Positions 16,557 to 25,423 of a stretch of 64,000 nucleotides of DNA are shown here, one piece after another (position 1 is the stretch's first letter; the number at the start of each line of letters is the position of its first letter). The stretch is from the NCBI RefSeq assembly GCF_011492945.1, contig NZ_CP045119.1, positions 310,001-374,000 of the forward strand. The letters are read 5' to 3'. The translations under genes were made by a program, and so were the position numbers. The stretch comes from Rubrobacter tropicus (GTDB lineage: Bacteria > Actinomycetota > Rubrobacteria > Rubrobacterales > Rubrobacteraceae). The notes under the pieces are model-generated. The model saw nothing but the letters and a program-made list of their open reading frames with translations. It was not told the origin of the DNA and did not search any database.

Positions 16557-17657
16557 TCAGCCGCCGACCCGGACGGAGACTTTGTGCCGGGCGTTGTTGG
16601 CGTAGCCCTGGAAGTTCCAGACCTCGTCGACGGTCTCCGGCTGCGTTTCGCCCCCGGAATCCGTCGCCCGCGCCACTATCTCGCACGGTCCCGGCCCCGG
16701 CTTCAGGGTCGCCTCCCAGAAGAGCCACGTCGCCGGTCCGCCCTCTTCGGTCAGGGCGGCTTCGGTCCAGGTCTCGCCCCCGTCGGCTGACACCTCCACC
16801 CGCTCGACGCGCCGGTCGCCGCCGGTCAGGGCGTATCCTCGCACGCCGACGGCGTCTTGCGCCAGGGTCTCGCCGCTCTGGGGGGCGCAGATCACGCAGT
16901 TCAAGGGGGTCTCGCCGAGCATCTCGCCCTCGGAGTAGTCCGCGGTCTCGGCGGTCACGTGCGGCGGGAAGAGCTTGTACTCGACGGCCTGGTAGTAGTT
17001 GTCCGACGGCCCGGCCTGCAGCCTTACCTCCGAGAGCCACTTCACGCTGCGAGCCCCCACGTACCCGCCTACTACGACGCGCAGCGGGAAACCGTGCTCG
17101 GGCGCCAGGGGCCCGCCGTTCATCTCGTAGGCAAGCAGCACGTCGTCCGACGTCGCCTTACCGAGGGGGATAGAGCCGCCGAAGAGTTCGCCGGTCCCGG
17201 CCTCCACGTCCCTGTCGAGGCCCGTGAAGGCGGCGTGGCGGGCCCCGCCCTTGATCCCCGCCTCCCCGAGGACGTCGCGCAGGAGGGTGCCGCCCCAGCG
17301 GGCGTTGCCGGCGGCGCCCGTCTCCCAGGCCACTTTGCCCGGTATGGGGCTCTTCTCCATCAGCTCCGAGCGGCGGTTGCCAGCGCAGTAGAGGGTCGAG
17401 GCGAACTCCGTTTTGGGGAGGCCCTTGATCTCCCCCAAAGACAGCTCCAGCGGTCTCTGCACGAGGCCCGAGACCTTCAGCCGGTACGTACCCGGGTCCA
17501 CCTCCGGCACGTCGCCGTGGTTGCGGACGTAGAAGGCGTCGGTCGGGGTGACGAAGCTCGCCCGCAGGAGATCCGGCGGGGTCTCCGCGTTGTGCGGGTG
17601 GTCCTTGCGGACCGTTGTGTTTCGGCCTTCTCGGAAAGGCCGCACGGACTCCGCCAC
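16557..17657 (-). CDS. Molybdopterin sulfite oxidase-family enzyme without heme domain or signal peptide
   Basis: A 366-residue protein with a sulfite oxidase Moco domain (~30-230) and a C-terminal dimerisation domain (~245-366). C91 in T-L-Y-C-A-G-N-R-R is the molybdenum ligand, and G-G-Y-V-G-A-R-S-V-K-W-L closes the cofactor pocket. There is no cytochrome b5 domain and no twin-arginine signal, so it should be cytosolic and pass electrons to another acceptor. The GTG at 17657 has GGAGG upstream. Oxidation of sulfite to sulfate fits the nearby TSUP and SulP transporters. A related nitrate-reductase-like activity is possible. Confidence 0.88.
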   Translation of the reverse strand: MAESVRPFREGRNTTVRKDHPHNAETPPDLLRASFVTPTDAFYVRNHGDVPEVDPGTYRLKVSGLVQRPLELSLGEIKGLPKTEFASTLYCAGNRRSELMEKSPIPGKVAWETGAAGNARWGGTLLRDVLGEAGIKGGARHAAFTGLDRDVEAGTGELFGGSIPLGKATSDDVLLAYEMNGGPLAPEHGFPLRVVVGGYVGARSVKWLSEVRLQAGPSDNYYQAVEYKLFPPHVTAETADYSEGEMLGETPLNCVICAPQSGETLAQDAVGVRGYALTGGDRRVERVEVSADGGETWTEAALTEEGGPATWLFWEATLKPGPGPCEIVARATDSGGETQPETVDEVWNFQGYANNARHKVSVRVGG

Positions 17658-17660
17658 GGT

Positions 17661-17810
17661 CTAGGCCTCCGTCTTCGGGGCGTGTCGGCGGCCGGAGAAC
17701 GGGATCGCGGACTCCACCGAGATGAGGTGGGCCGGCGTCGCCTCGAGGGCGTCGGAGGTCTTCGCCATCGCCGCCTCGCTCAAAGCCGCGATCCCGGGCA
17801 CTCGCTCCAC
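17661..17810 (-). CDS. Small protein of unknown function, 49 residues
   Basis: A short frame fits exactly between the UxaA large-subunit stop (17814) and the sulfite oxidase GTG (17657), leaving only three bases on each side. It begins at GTG 17810 and ends ...F-S-G-R-R-H-A-P-K-T-E-A. It is soluble, without motifs I recognise. Tight packing suggests translation, but it could be the remnant C-terminus of a lost gene. Confidence 0.45.
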   Translation of the reverse strand: MERVPGIAALSEAAMAKTSDALEATPAHLISVESAIPFSGRRHAPKTEA

Positions 17811-17813
17811 GCC

Positions 17814-18965
17814 CTACGCGCTCCTGTAGAGCTTGGTCATAGTGAACTCCCTGTGCCCGAGCGCCTCGGCCGACGTAACACGCCCGTTCGCCGTGCGCGT
17901 CAGGTACTCCATCATCAGCCCGCCGGCCTGCGGCAGCGTGAGCTCCCGGCTCAAGAGCCCGCTAACGTCCACGTCGATGTGCTCGGCCATGGTCTTCACG
18001 GTGTTCGGGTTTCCGGACACCTTTATGACGGGGACTATGGGGTTGCCGATGACGTTCCCCTGGCCCGTGGGGAACATGTGCAACACCGCCCCGCCTGCCC
18101 CCATCAGCGTGACGTGCTCCGCCGCCGCCGACGAGCTGTCCATGAAATACAACCCGGGACCGTTTTGGGGCGACTGCGCCGGCGCGAGCACCCCGATGAT
18201 CTCCTTCGTCCCCGTCTTCTCGATGTTGCCGAGCGCCTTCTCCTCGATGGTCGAGAGGCCGCCGGCGATGTTCCCCTGCGTCGGCTGCGAGCCCAGGAGG
18301 TCCTCGGACTGCGTCTCGATGAGCTCGACGTAGTCGTCGTAGACCCTCCGGAACTCTTCCTTCAACTCGGGAGTCGCCATCCTCCCGGCGATCAGGTGCT
18401 CCCCCCCGGTAAGCTCCGAGGTCTCCCCGAAGAAGACGGTCCCGCCCTCTTCGACGAGCCTGTCCACCGCGACGCCGACGGTCGGGCAGGAGGCGAGGCC
18501 GGTCGTCGTGTCCGACTCCCCGCACTTGATGCTGACCACGAGATCCCCCAACTCGACCGGCTCCCGGCGGAGCTCGGAGGCCCACTGGACGAACTCCCTG
18601 GCCTTCCACGAGGCCCGCCTCACGGTCTCGAGGTCGCCGTGGCCCTCGATGGAGAACGCGGCGACGGGCTTGCCCGTCTCGGCTATGCCGTCTGCTATCT
18701 TCTTCGTCCAGTTCTCCTCGATGCCGACGACGATGACCGCGGCGACGTTCGGGTTCGACCCGGTCCCGATCATGGTCCTGAAGTGCAGCGCGAGGTCCTC
18801 CCCGTACTGCAACCGCCCGTACGAGTGGGGCAACGCCATCGTCCCCTTGATGTGCGCCGCCACGGCCTCGCACGCCGCGTTTGAGATGTCGTCCACCGGG
18901 AGTATGACCACGTGGTTGCGAACCCCGACGCGGCCGTTCTCGCGCCTGTAGCCGTGGAGTTCCAC
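17814..18965 (-). CDS. UxaA family sugar-acid dehydratase, large (catalytic) part
   Basis: A 383-residue protein of the altronate/galactarate dehydratase C-terminal family (PF04295-like). Such enzymes dehydrate sugar acids to 2-keto-3-deoxy acids with iron. Conserved segments are the opening [27 protein letters not shown], the G-L-Y-F-M-D-S-S region and [14 protein letters not shown]. The GTG at 18965 has GAGGTGG upstream; the frame is open to 19082 but that part overlaps the partner gene. It follows the small SAF-domain gene by two bases, so the pair forms a split UxaA. The exact substrate is unknown. Confidence 0.85.
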   Translation of the reverse strand: MELHGYRRENGRVGVRNHVVILPVDDISNAACEAVAAHIKGTMALPHSYGRLQYGEDLALHFRTMIGTGSNPNVAAVIVVGIEENWTKKIADGIAETGKPVAAFSIEGHGDLETVRRASWKAREFVQWASELRREPVELGDLVVSIKCGESDTTTGLASCPTVGVAVDRLVEEGGTVFFGETSELTGGEHLIAGRMATPELKEEFRRVYDDYVELIETQSEDLLGSQPTQGNIAGGLSTIEEKALGNIEKTGTKEIIGVLAPAQSPQNGPGLYFMDSSSAAAEHVTLMGAGGAVLHMFPTGQGNVIGNPIVPVIKVSGNPNTVKTMAEHIDVDVSGLLSRELTLPQAGGLMMEYLTRTANGRVTSAEALGHREFTMTKLYRSA

Positions 18966-18967
18966 GC

Positions 18968-19246
18968 CTACCACCTCGCGCTCTTCAGGTTGTGCGTGTG
19001 GACGTAATCCCCGACCTCGATGTCCTCCGTCGCCTTCCCGATCCTGACGCCGTACTCCGTCACGTCCCCCCCGGCCTCGCAACCCTCGACCGCGATCTTG
19101 TGCCCCAGGGGCACCTCCCCCCGCGCCTCGACCTCGACCATCGAGTCGTCGTCCATGTACACCCCGACGACCTTCTCCCCGGCCTCGATGTCCGAAGTCG
19201 CCACCCCGACGTGGTCGCCCCCCTTGTGGATCAGAAACCTATGCAC
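18968..19246 (-). CDS. UxaA family dehydratase, small SAF-domain part
   Basis: A 92-residue SAF domain equivalent to the N-terminal part of altronate/galactarate dehydratases. It has [10 protein letters not shown], a G-H-K-I-A-V segment and a closing G-D-Y-V-H-T-H-N. The GTG at 19246 has GGGAGGAGG just upstream and the longer frame to 19453 has no homology. It is coupled to the large subunit two bases downstream. Confidence 0.85.
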   Translation of the reverse strand: MHRFLIHKGGDHVGVATSDIEAGEKVVGVYMDDDSMVEVEARGEVPLGHKIAVEGCEAGGDVTEYGVRIGKATEDIEVGDYVHTHNLKSARW

Positions 19247-19271
19247 CCGACCTCCTCCCACAGAGCCTACA

Positions 19272-19289
19272 GGTAATACCAATCTTACC
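19272..19289. promoter_or_regulatory. Possible GntR/FadR-like operator ahead of the uxaA genes
   Basis: GGTAA (19272-19276) and TTACC (19285-19289) form an inverted repeat that contains TGGTATTACC on the minus strand, close to the FadR-subfamily pattern TNGTNNNACNA. It lies 26 bases before the small-subunit start. No GntR gene is in the window. Confidence 0.3.
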
Positions 19290-19529
19290 GGAGCGGCTTC
19301 CTTGGCGTGCGGGCGGCGGAGAGTAGTAGACTTGCGGGCACACAGGAAGGGGAAGGCGTGCCGGACTTTACAGAGGGTGAGAGCGGCTCCCGTCCCAGAG
19401 GCCGCGCGTCTATCGCGGCGCGCATCGCTCTTCTGGGCTCCAACGGCCGGCACGGGCCACGCTGGGCGGGGTGATGTAGGTGGTCTCCGGCGTCCCGCGA
19501 ACGGGTCCTCGTCGGAGGTTTCGGGGCAG

Positions 19530-21215
19530 ATGAAGCGGGGCCTGCCGGCGGCCTTTCCGTTTCTCGGGTGGCTCGGGGCCTACAGGCGGGCCGACCTGCC
19601 GCGGGACCTCTCGGCGGGCCTGGTCGTCGGCGTGATGCTCGTGCCCCAGGCGATGGCCTACGCCCTGCTCGCTGGGCTGCCGCCCGTCTACGGCCTGTAC
19701 GCCTCCATCGTCCCCACGGTCGCCTACGCCCTCTTCGGCACCTCGCGCCACATGCCCGTCGGCCCCCCGGCCCTCATGGCCCTGCTCACCTTCTCGGGCG
19801 TCTCCGCGCTGGCGGAGCCGGGATCCGGCGAGTACGTCGGGCTGGCCCTTCTGCTGGCGCTCATGGCGGGGGTCTTGCAGCTCGGGCTCGGGCTTTTGCG
19901 GCTCGGTTTCGTATCCAACTTCATACCCCTGCCGGTGCTCAGCGGGTTCGTCTACGCCTCGGCCGTCGTGATCTCGTTGAGCCAGGCCGCGAGCCTGCTC
20001 GGCATCCCGGCCGGCTCCGAGAGGTCGACGCCCGGCATACTCTCCTCACTTGCAGGGCGCATCGGCGAGACGAACCTCCCGACGCTGGCCATCGGGGTCG
20101 GCGGCATCGTTGCGCTGGTGGCGATGGCGAAGCTCCTCCCCAGGGTGCCGGGCGCGCTCGTGGTCGCGACCGTCGCCACGGTTATCGTGTACGGGCTCGG
20201 CCTGCGGGGGATGGGGGTCGAGGTCGTAGGGGAGATACCGGCCGGTCTTCCGGGCCTGTCGGTGCCGCCGCTGGGGCTGGAGACGGTGCGGGGGCTGCTG
20301 CCCGCGGCGCTGGCCGTGGCGCTGGTCGGGTTCGTCGAGTCCGTGTCGGTGGCCAAAGCCGTGGCGGCCAAGGAGCGCTACAGGCTAGAGTCGAACGCCG
20401 AGCTTCGGGGGCTCGGGCTCGCAAACATCGCCGCCGCCTTCACGTCCGGGATGCCGGTGGCCGGGTCGTTCTCCAGGACGGCGGTCCAGTACGGGGCCGG
20501 GGCGCGGACCCAGTTGGCCTCGGTGGTAACTGCCGGGGTCGTGGTGCTCACGCTGCTGTTCCTTACGCCGCTCTTCTACTACTTGCCCGACGCGGCGCTC
20601 GCCGCCGTGATCCTGGTCGCCGTCTTCGGCCTGTTGGACTTCCGGCAGGCCAGGCGCATCTTCGAGGTCAGCCCCGTGGACGGGGCCGCGCTGGTCATCA
20701 CGTTCCTGGTGACGCTCTTCGTCGGGGTCGAAGAGGGAATACTCGCCGGGGCGCTCTTTGCGCTGCTTGCTTTCTTGCGGCGAACCGCGTACCCGAACGT
20801 CACCCAGATGGGGTTCGTCCAGGAAGAGCGGGCGTATCTCGACGTGGAACGGTGGCCCGCGGCGGAGACCTATCCGGACGTCCTGATCGTACGCTTCGAC
20901 GCTGCGCTCTACTACGCCAATATCCCGTACCTCGAGGAGAAGCTCATAGAGCTCGTCGCGGAGAAGCCGGAGGTCGAGTGGATCGTCATAGACTGCCGCG
21001 GCGTCAACGCGATCGACGTGACCGCCGTCGAGGGACTGGAAGCGCTGGTTCAGGGCTACCGTTCGCGCGGCGTGGGCATCCTCCTCACCCACGTCAAGCT
21101 CCTCGTCCGCGAGCGCCTCGCGGGCGCCGGCTGGTCCGAGAAGTTCGGGGACTGGACGCTACGCTCCACCAACAGGGACGCCGTGGCGTACGCGAGATCG
21201 CGCGGGGGTGCATAA
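19530..21215 (+). CDS. SulP family anion transporter with STAS domain
   Basis: A 561-residue sulfate permease-like protein. About ten to twelve membrane segments begin after [15 protein letters not shown], with the SulP hallmark [15 protein letters not shown] and [11 protein letters not shown] cytosolic STAS domain follows from ~440 ([27 protein letters not shown]). The ATG at 19530 has GGAGG upstream; the longer frame overlaps the divergent uxaA gene. Sulfate is the likely substrate given the sulfite oxidase and TSUP genes, but bicarbonate transport is possible in this family. Confidence 0.9.
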   Translation: MKRGLPAAFPFLGWLGAYRRADLPRDLSAGLVVGVMLVPQAMAYALLAGLPPVYGLYASIVPTVAYALFGTSRHMPVGPPALMALLTFSGVSALAEPGSGEYVGLALLLALMAGVLQLGLGLLRLGFVSNFIPLPVLSGFVYASAVVISLSQAASLLGIPAGSERSTPGILSSLAGRIGETNLPTLAIGVGGIVALVAMAKLLPRVPGALVVATVATVIVYGLGLRGMGVEVVGEIPAGLPGLSVPPLGLETVRGLLPAALAVALVGFVESVSVAKAVAAKERYRLESNAELRGLGLANIAAAFTSGMPVAGSFSRTAVQYGAGARTQLASVVTAGVVVLTLLFLTPLFYYLPDAALAAVILVAVFGLLDFRQARRIFEVSPVDGAALVITFLVTLFVGVEEGILAGALFALLAFLRRTAYPNVTQMGFVQEERAYLDVERWPAAETYPDVLIVRFDAALYYANIPYLEEKLIELVAEKPEVEWIVIDCRGVNAIDVTAVEGLEALVQGYRSRGVGILLTHVKLLVRERLAGAGWSEKFGDWTLRSTNRDAVAYARSRGGA

Positions 21216-21249
21216 TCTGCGGGTTGGAACCCACACGAGGAGGCGGAGA

Positions 21250-22050
21250 GTGGCGACTGTAAGGGTAGGGGTGCAGATCCAACCGCAGCACGCGGAGTAC
21301 CGGCAGATGCGCGACGCGTGGCTGAGGGCCGAAGAGATGGGGGTGGACACCCTCTTCAACTGGGACCACTTCTATCCGTTGTACGGGGATCCGGACGGCA
21401 AGCACTTCGAGTGCTGGACGCTCTTGGCGGCGATGGCCGAGGCAACCGAGAGGGTCGAGTTCGGGGCGCTCGTGACCTGCAACTCGTACCGCAACCCGAA
21501 CCTGCTCGCCGACATGGCCAGGACCGTGGACCATATCTCCGGCGGGCGGCTCATACTCGGGATGGGCTCGGGCTGGTTCCAGAAGGACTACGACGAGTAC
21601 GGCTACGACTTCAAGACCGCGCCCGACCGCCTGCGCGACCTCGACGCGGCGATGCCGGTGATCGAGGAGCGGCTCGGCAAACTAAATCCGCCGCCCACCC
21701 GCGAGATCCCGGTCCTCATAGGCGGCGGTGGGGAGAAGGTCACCCTGCGCATCGTCGCCGAGCGCGCCCACATCTGGAACGGCTTCGGCAATCCCGAGCA
21801 GGCCGGGCGCAAGAGCGGCATCCTCGACGACTGGTGCGCCAAGGTGGGCCGCGACCCGAACGAGATAGAGCGGTCCATCCTGGGCGACCCGGGCCAGATC
21901 ATAAAGAACGCCGACGCCTACGTGGAGAACGGCATAACCCACCTGATGCTCGGCTTCACCGGCCCGGACTACGACCTCGACCCGCTAAAGGAACTCGTCT
22001 CCTGGCGCGACGGCTACCGCGAGCGCAACCCGGAGGTTCTGGCGGGGTAG
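21250..22050 (+). CDS. LLM-class, probably F420-dependent, oxidoreductase
   Basis: A 266-residue luciferase-like TIM-barrel protein. Typical parts are the first strand [48 protein letters not shown] and the later [10 protein letters not shown]. These are hallmarks of F420-dependent LLM enzymes common in actinobacteria. The GTG at 21250 has GGAGGCGGAG directly upstream. Substrate unknown. Confidence 0.86.
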   Translation: MATVRVGVQIQPQHAEYRQMRDAWLRAEEMGVDTLFNWDHFYPLYGDPDGKHFECWTLLAAMAEATERVEFGALVTCNSYRNPNLLADMARTVDHISGGRLILGMGSGWFQKDYDEYGYDFKTAPDRLRDLDAAMPVIEERLGKLNPPPTREIPVLIGGGGEKVTLRIVAERAHIWNGFGNPEQAGRKSGILDDWCAKVGRDPNEIERSILGDPGQIIKNADAYVENGITHLMLGFTGPDYDLDPLKELVSWRDGYRERNPEVLAG

Positions 22051-22084
22051 GGCGGGTGTTTTCGGGCGGGTTTGAAACCCACCC

Positions 22085-22630
22085 CTACGCGTCGTGGGGA
22101 CTCTTTTTGCGGCCGAGGAGCGCGGCCGGGGTCGGGAAAGGAACGGTGCTGACCATCAGGACGCTCGTGGCGGCGAGCGCTGCCAGGATCAGGAGCGGCG
22201 GCGGGCCGAGGGCGGCCAGAATGGATATGAAGAGGCCGGCCGGTGGTATGGGGAGGCCGACGAAGCGGTCGGGCCCGCCGACGAGCGGGAAGCGGGCCAG
22301 CCTCAGTGCGCCGCAGACGAAGAAGGCCAGGCAACCGGCTATGCCCGCGACCGGCAGGACGTGCAGGACCGCCGCGTAGGCGGCGAAGGCCGGCGCCGCG
22401 CCGAAGGAGACGACGTCGGCCAACGAGTCGAGGTTCTTGCCGAACTCGGAGAGCTGGCCTTCCTCGTCGCACCCGTTCCGGGCGATGGCGCCGTCCAGCA
22501 GGTCGAGGGCGGCGGCGACCAGGATGAAAGCCGCCGCGTAGAGGAAGTCGTCAGAGGCGGCGAACAGCAGCGCCACAAAGCCGGAGGCAAGGTTGCCGCA
22601 GGTGGCGAGGTGGGGGAGGGCCGACCGCAC
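22085..22630 (-). CDS. pssA: CDP-diacylglycerol-serine O-phosphatidyltransferase (phosphatidylserine synthase)
   Basis: A 181-residue membrane enzyme. The CDP-alcohol phosphotransferase motif runs from D-L-L-D-G-A-I-A-R through S-E-F-G-K-N-L-D-S-L-A-D, holding the metal aspartates. It transfers a phosphatidyl group from CDP-DAG to serine. About five further hydrophobic segments follow. The GTG at 22630 lies two bases after the decarboxylase stop with GAGGAG in the end of that gene. It is the third gene of a methyltransferase-psd-pssA operon. Confidence 0.9.
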   Translation of the reverse strand: MRSALPHLATCGNLASGFVALLFAASDDFLYAAAFILVAAALDLLDGAIARNGCDEEGQLSEFGKNLDSLADVVSFGAAPAFAAYAAVLHVLPVAGIAGCLAFFVCGALRLARFPLVGGPDRFVGLPIPPAGLFISILAALGPPPLLILAALAATSVLMVSTVPFPTPAALLGRKKSPHDA

Positions 22631-22632
22631 GG

Positions 22633-23271
22633 TCAGCGGGGCTCCTCGTAACGGGCGAGCGGGGTGAGGCCCGCGCGGATTTTGTCGCCGGGGCCCACCA
22701 GCGGCTCGGCGGTTCCGGCCGGGAAGAGGACGTCCGTGCGGCTTCCGAGGTGGATCAGGCCGAGTTTGCCTCCCGACTCTACGCGCTCCCCCGCTTCGAC
22801 CCACGTGGAGATACGGCGCGCGATGAGGCCGGCTTTCTGGATCACGACGACGGGACCTCGACTGCCGGAGATCTCGATCCTGTTCCTCCGGTTCTCCTCG
22901 GAACGCTTGAAGAGCGCCGGGTAGTACCCGCCGCCTATCTCCTCTATCTCTTCTACGGTGCCGCCCACCGGGCTCCGGTTGACGTGGACGTTGTGCAGAG
23001 AGAGGAAGGTGCTGATCCTCGTCGCCCTGCCACCCGGCATCGCCGGATCGTAGACCTCGTCCACCTCCCGAACCAGCCCGTCGGCGGCCGCGTAGAGCAC
23101 GTCGGGCAGGCGGTCGATCTCCCGCTCGGGGTCGCGGAAGAAGGCGAGCATCCCGCCCGCCGCCAGCACGCCGAGCCAACCCGACCGCCTGCCGGCGAGC
23201 AGGAGTAAGAGACCCAGGATCAGGGGAACCAGCACGTAAGGCCTGGCCGCCTCCCAGCCGCGCCGGGTCAC
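22633..23271 (-). CDS. psd: Phosphatidylserine decarboxylase, short (archaeal/Psd-A) type
   Basis: A 212-residue proenzyme with two N-terminal hydrophobic segments. The H-N-V-H-V-N-R-S-P site and the self-cleavage region L-I-H-L-G-S-R-T-D-V are present; cleavage between G and S gives the pyruvoyl group. It decarboxylates phosphatidylserine to phosphatidylethanolamine. It starts at GTG 23271, overlapping the upstream methyltransferase stop by four bases (GTGA). Confidence 0.92.
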   Translation of the reverse strand: MTRRGWEAARPYVLVPLILGLLLLLAGRRSGWLGVLAAGGMLAFFRDPEREIDRLPDVLYAAADGLVREVDEVYDPAMPGGRATRISTFLSLHNVHVNRSPVGGTVEEIEEIGGGYYPALFKRSEENRRNRIEISGSRGPVVVIQKAGLIARRISTWVEAGERVESGGKLGLIHLGSRTDVLFPAGTAEPLVGPGDKIRAGLTPLARYEEPR

Positions 23272-23813
23272 GAGACCTCGCAGGAGAACAGAACGGCCGG
23301 AGGGACGTTCAGGGGGGAGAGGCGGCGCCGGATCTTCGGGAACCGCCGCTCTAGCTCCGGCAGGACCGTCTTCGAGTACTGGAGCACGAGAAAGACCCCG
23401 CCTGGCGCGAGGGCCTCGCGGGCGGCGTCCAGGAGGTTCTGCCCGACGGGGGCTGGCAGGGTCGAGAAAGGGAGGCTCGAAACAACGACGTCGGCCTTCT
23501 TTCCGAGCGCTCCCAGGTGCCCCAGGACGTTTTCAGCGGAGGCGTTGACCACCTCGAGGCGCCTGTCGGGGAGCCGGCGGGCGACCGCCGCCGCCAGGGC
23601 GCCGTCGACCTCGTAGGAGAGAAAGCGGGCGTCGGGGGCGAGGCGTCTCAGGATGCCCTCCGTGTAGACGCCGGTGCCGGCACCGAACTCGACAACGACG
23701 TCCGCCGCTCCGAGGTCGGCCATATCGAGCAGGTCTTCCACGGCCCGGCGCGAGGTCGGCCAGACCGCGCCCACCGTCCGCGGGTGCCGGAGCATCGAGA
23801 GCCCGAAGAGCAC
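23268..23813 (-). CDS. Phospholipid N-methyltransferase-like SAM enzyme (PmtA type)
   Basis: A class I methyltransferase of about 181 residues. The start region L-R-H-P-R-T-V-G-A-V-W-P-T-S-R matches the N-terminus of phospholipid N-methyltransferases and ribosomal KsgA-like relatives. SAM motif V-V-E-F-G-A-G-T-G-V-Y-T and V-V-S-S-L-P-F-S-T-L-P follow. With pssA and psd directly downstream, methylation of phosphatidylethanolamine towards phosphatidylcholine is the natural reading. I place the start at GTG 23813, behind CTAAGGAGG; the frame is open to 23906, but a good promoter overlaps that upstream TTG. A generic methyltransferase is the alternative. Confidence 0.75.
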   Translation of the reverse strand: MLFGLSMLRHPRTVGAVWPTSRRAVEDLLDMADLGAADVVVEFGAGTGVYTEGILRRLAPDARFLSYEVDGALAAAVARRLPDRRLEVVNASAENVLGHLGALGKKADVVVSSLPFSTLPAPVGQNLLDAAREALAPGGVFLVLQYSKTVLPELERRFPKIRRRLSPLNVPPAVLFSCEVS

Positions 23814-23905
23814 GCGCCTCCTTAGGTCCTCCGCGAAGCCTCTGGGGTTCTCTTTACTCAGGGTCTTGCCTTTCGTGATCCAACCGAACGACCGGCGAAG
23901 AGGCA

Positions 23906-23934
23906 AAAATACAGCCTGGAACGTGCGGGATCAA
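23906..23934 (-). promoter_or_regulatory. Promoter of the phospholipid operon
   Basis: Minus-strand TTGATC (23934-23929), 17 bases, TATTTT (23911-23906). The predicted transcript starts near 23899, downstream of the in-frame TTG at 23906, which argues for the later GTG start. Confidence 0.55.
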
Positions 23935-23992
23935 GCAGATGGGGTGAGACGCTTCGCTGTCTTTCTGTTTCCGCGCGCTTAGAATCAGCGCC

Positions 23993-25393
23993 GTGTTAGA
24001 GAGATGGAGAACTCAAAAAGAGGGCCGGCGCGGCCGCGCCGTCGTCATCGGCGCCGGCATTTCGGGCCTGCTCTTCGCGCGGGTGCTCTCGGAGGCCTTC
24101 GACCGCGTAACGGTAGTCGAGCGGGACGCGCTGCCGGAAGGGGCGGTCGCCCGCAAGGGCGTCCCCCAGGCCCGTCACCTGCACAGCCTCGCGGCGCGGG
24201 GCTCGCGGATACTGGAGGAGCTCTTCCCCGGTTTCGACGCCGAGCTGGCCGCCGCCGGATGCCCGCTTCTCGACCAGGCCTCGGATGCCGTCACGGAGTT
24301 CGCCGCCGGACGCCTGCCGCGCTTCCGCTCGGGCATCACCATGCGAGCCGCCAGCCGCGCCCTCATCGAACGCCGGATCCGCGCCCGCCTCGAAAGGGAG
24401 CCCGCGATAGCCTTCTTGCCCGGCCGCGAGGTCGTGGGGCTCCTGCCTGGATCGAAGGGCGTCTCCGGCGTTCGGATGCGCCTCAGGCAAGACGGTTCCG
24501 TCGAGAAGCTGGCCGCCGACCTCGTCGTGGACGCGAGCGGCGCGGGCTCCCGGGTGCCGCGCTGGCTGGAGGAGATGGGCCACGAGGCCCCCAAAGAGAC
24601 GGTGGTGGACGCCCGGCTCGGCTACGCGACCCGCTGGTACAGGGTGCCAAAAGACTTCCCGGGCGACTGGACCGGCGTCGCCGTCCTGCCCGGATGGCCC
24701 GAGACCACGCGCGGCGGCACGTTGCGGAGGGTCGAGGGAGACCTGTGGACGGCCGTCCTGATCGGGACCGGCGGAGACTACCCGCCCACCGACCCCGAAG
24801 GGTTCGCGTCGTTCGCGAGCTCCCTGCACAGCCCCGTCATCCACGACGCCATTAGGAGCGCCGAACCGGCCTCCCCCGTCTACGGCTACCGCCGCACCGC
24901 CAACCGCCTGCGCCACTACGAGAAGGTTGACCTGCCGGAAAACCTCCTCATAGCCGGCGACGCGGCCTGCGTCCTGAACCCCTCCTACGGCCAGGGCATG
25001 ACCGCCGCAGCCCTCTCCGCGGCGGCGCTGCGCGAATGTTTGAACAAAGGCACGTCGAACCTATCCCGCCGCTTCCAGCGCCGCCAGAGAAGGGCCGTGG
25101 CCCCCTGCTGGACGGCCACAACCAACAGCGACGCCCAGTGGGCCACGAAGGGCGTCGAAGACCTGAACCCCGCGCGGCGAGTTTTGTACAGGATCTCCGA
25201 GGAGGTGATGAACCTCGCCGTCGAGCGCGAAGACGTGGCCCGCACCCTTCTCGGCGTCAAGAACGTCATCCAACCGCCGGCGGCCCTGCTTCGCCCCGGC
25301 ATCCTCGTTCCCGCCCTGGCACGCGCCGCGATTCGGACTTCGGCCGACCCCGCCCGACCCCCGGCAGAAGACAGGCTGATAGCCGACCGCTAA
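23993..25393 (+). CDS. FAD-dependent monooxygenase-like oxidoreductase
   Basis: A 466-residue flavoprotein. The dinucleotide fold V-V-I-G-A-G-I-S-G-L-L-F-A sits at 17-29, a D-A-S-G-A-G-S-R-V-P segment lies mid-protein, and the second FAD motif N-L-L-I-A-G-D-A-A-C-V-L-N-P follows. It resembles PHBH-type or geranylgeranyl-reductase-like enzymes; the substrate is unknown. The GTG at 23993 is preceded only by TAGAAT (23980-23985), seven bases away, with no Shine-Dalgarno, which points to leaderless expression. The C-terminal third is rich in basic residues. Confidence 0.82.
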   Translation: MLERWRTQKEGRRGRAVVIGAGISGLLFARVLSEAFDRVTVVERDALPEGAVARKGVPQARHLHSLAARGSRILEELFPGFDAELAAAGCPLLDQASDAVTEFAAGRLPRFRSGITMRAASRALIERRIRARLEREPAIAFLPGREVVGLLPGSKGVSGVRMRLRQDGSVEKLAADLVVDASGAGSRVPRWLEEMGHEAPKETVVDARLGYATRWYRVPKDFPGDWTGVAVLPGWPETTRGGTLRRVEGDLWTAVLIGTGGDYPPTDPEGFASFASSLHSPVIHDAIRSAEPASPVYGYRRTANRLRHYEKVDLPENLLIAGDAACVLNPSYGQGMTAAALSAAALRECLNKGTSNLSRRFQRRQRRAVAPCWTATTNSDAQWATKGVEDLNPARRVLYRISEEVMNLAVEREDVARTLLGVKNVIQPPAALLRPGILVPALARAAIRTSADPARPPAEDRLIADR

Positions 25394-25423
25394 AAGCGTA
25401 GCCCAAAGGGCGCGGCGTGCCGA

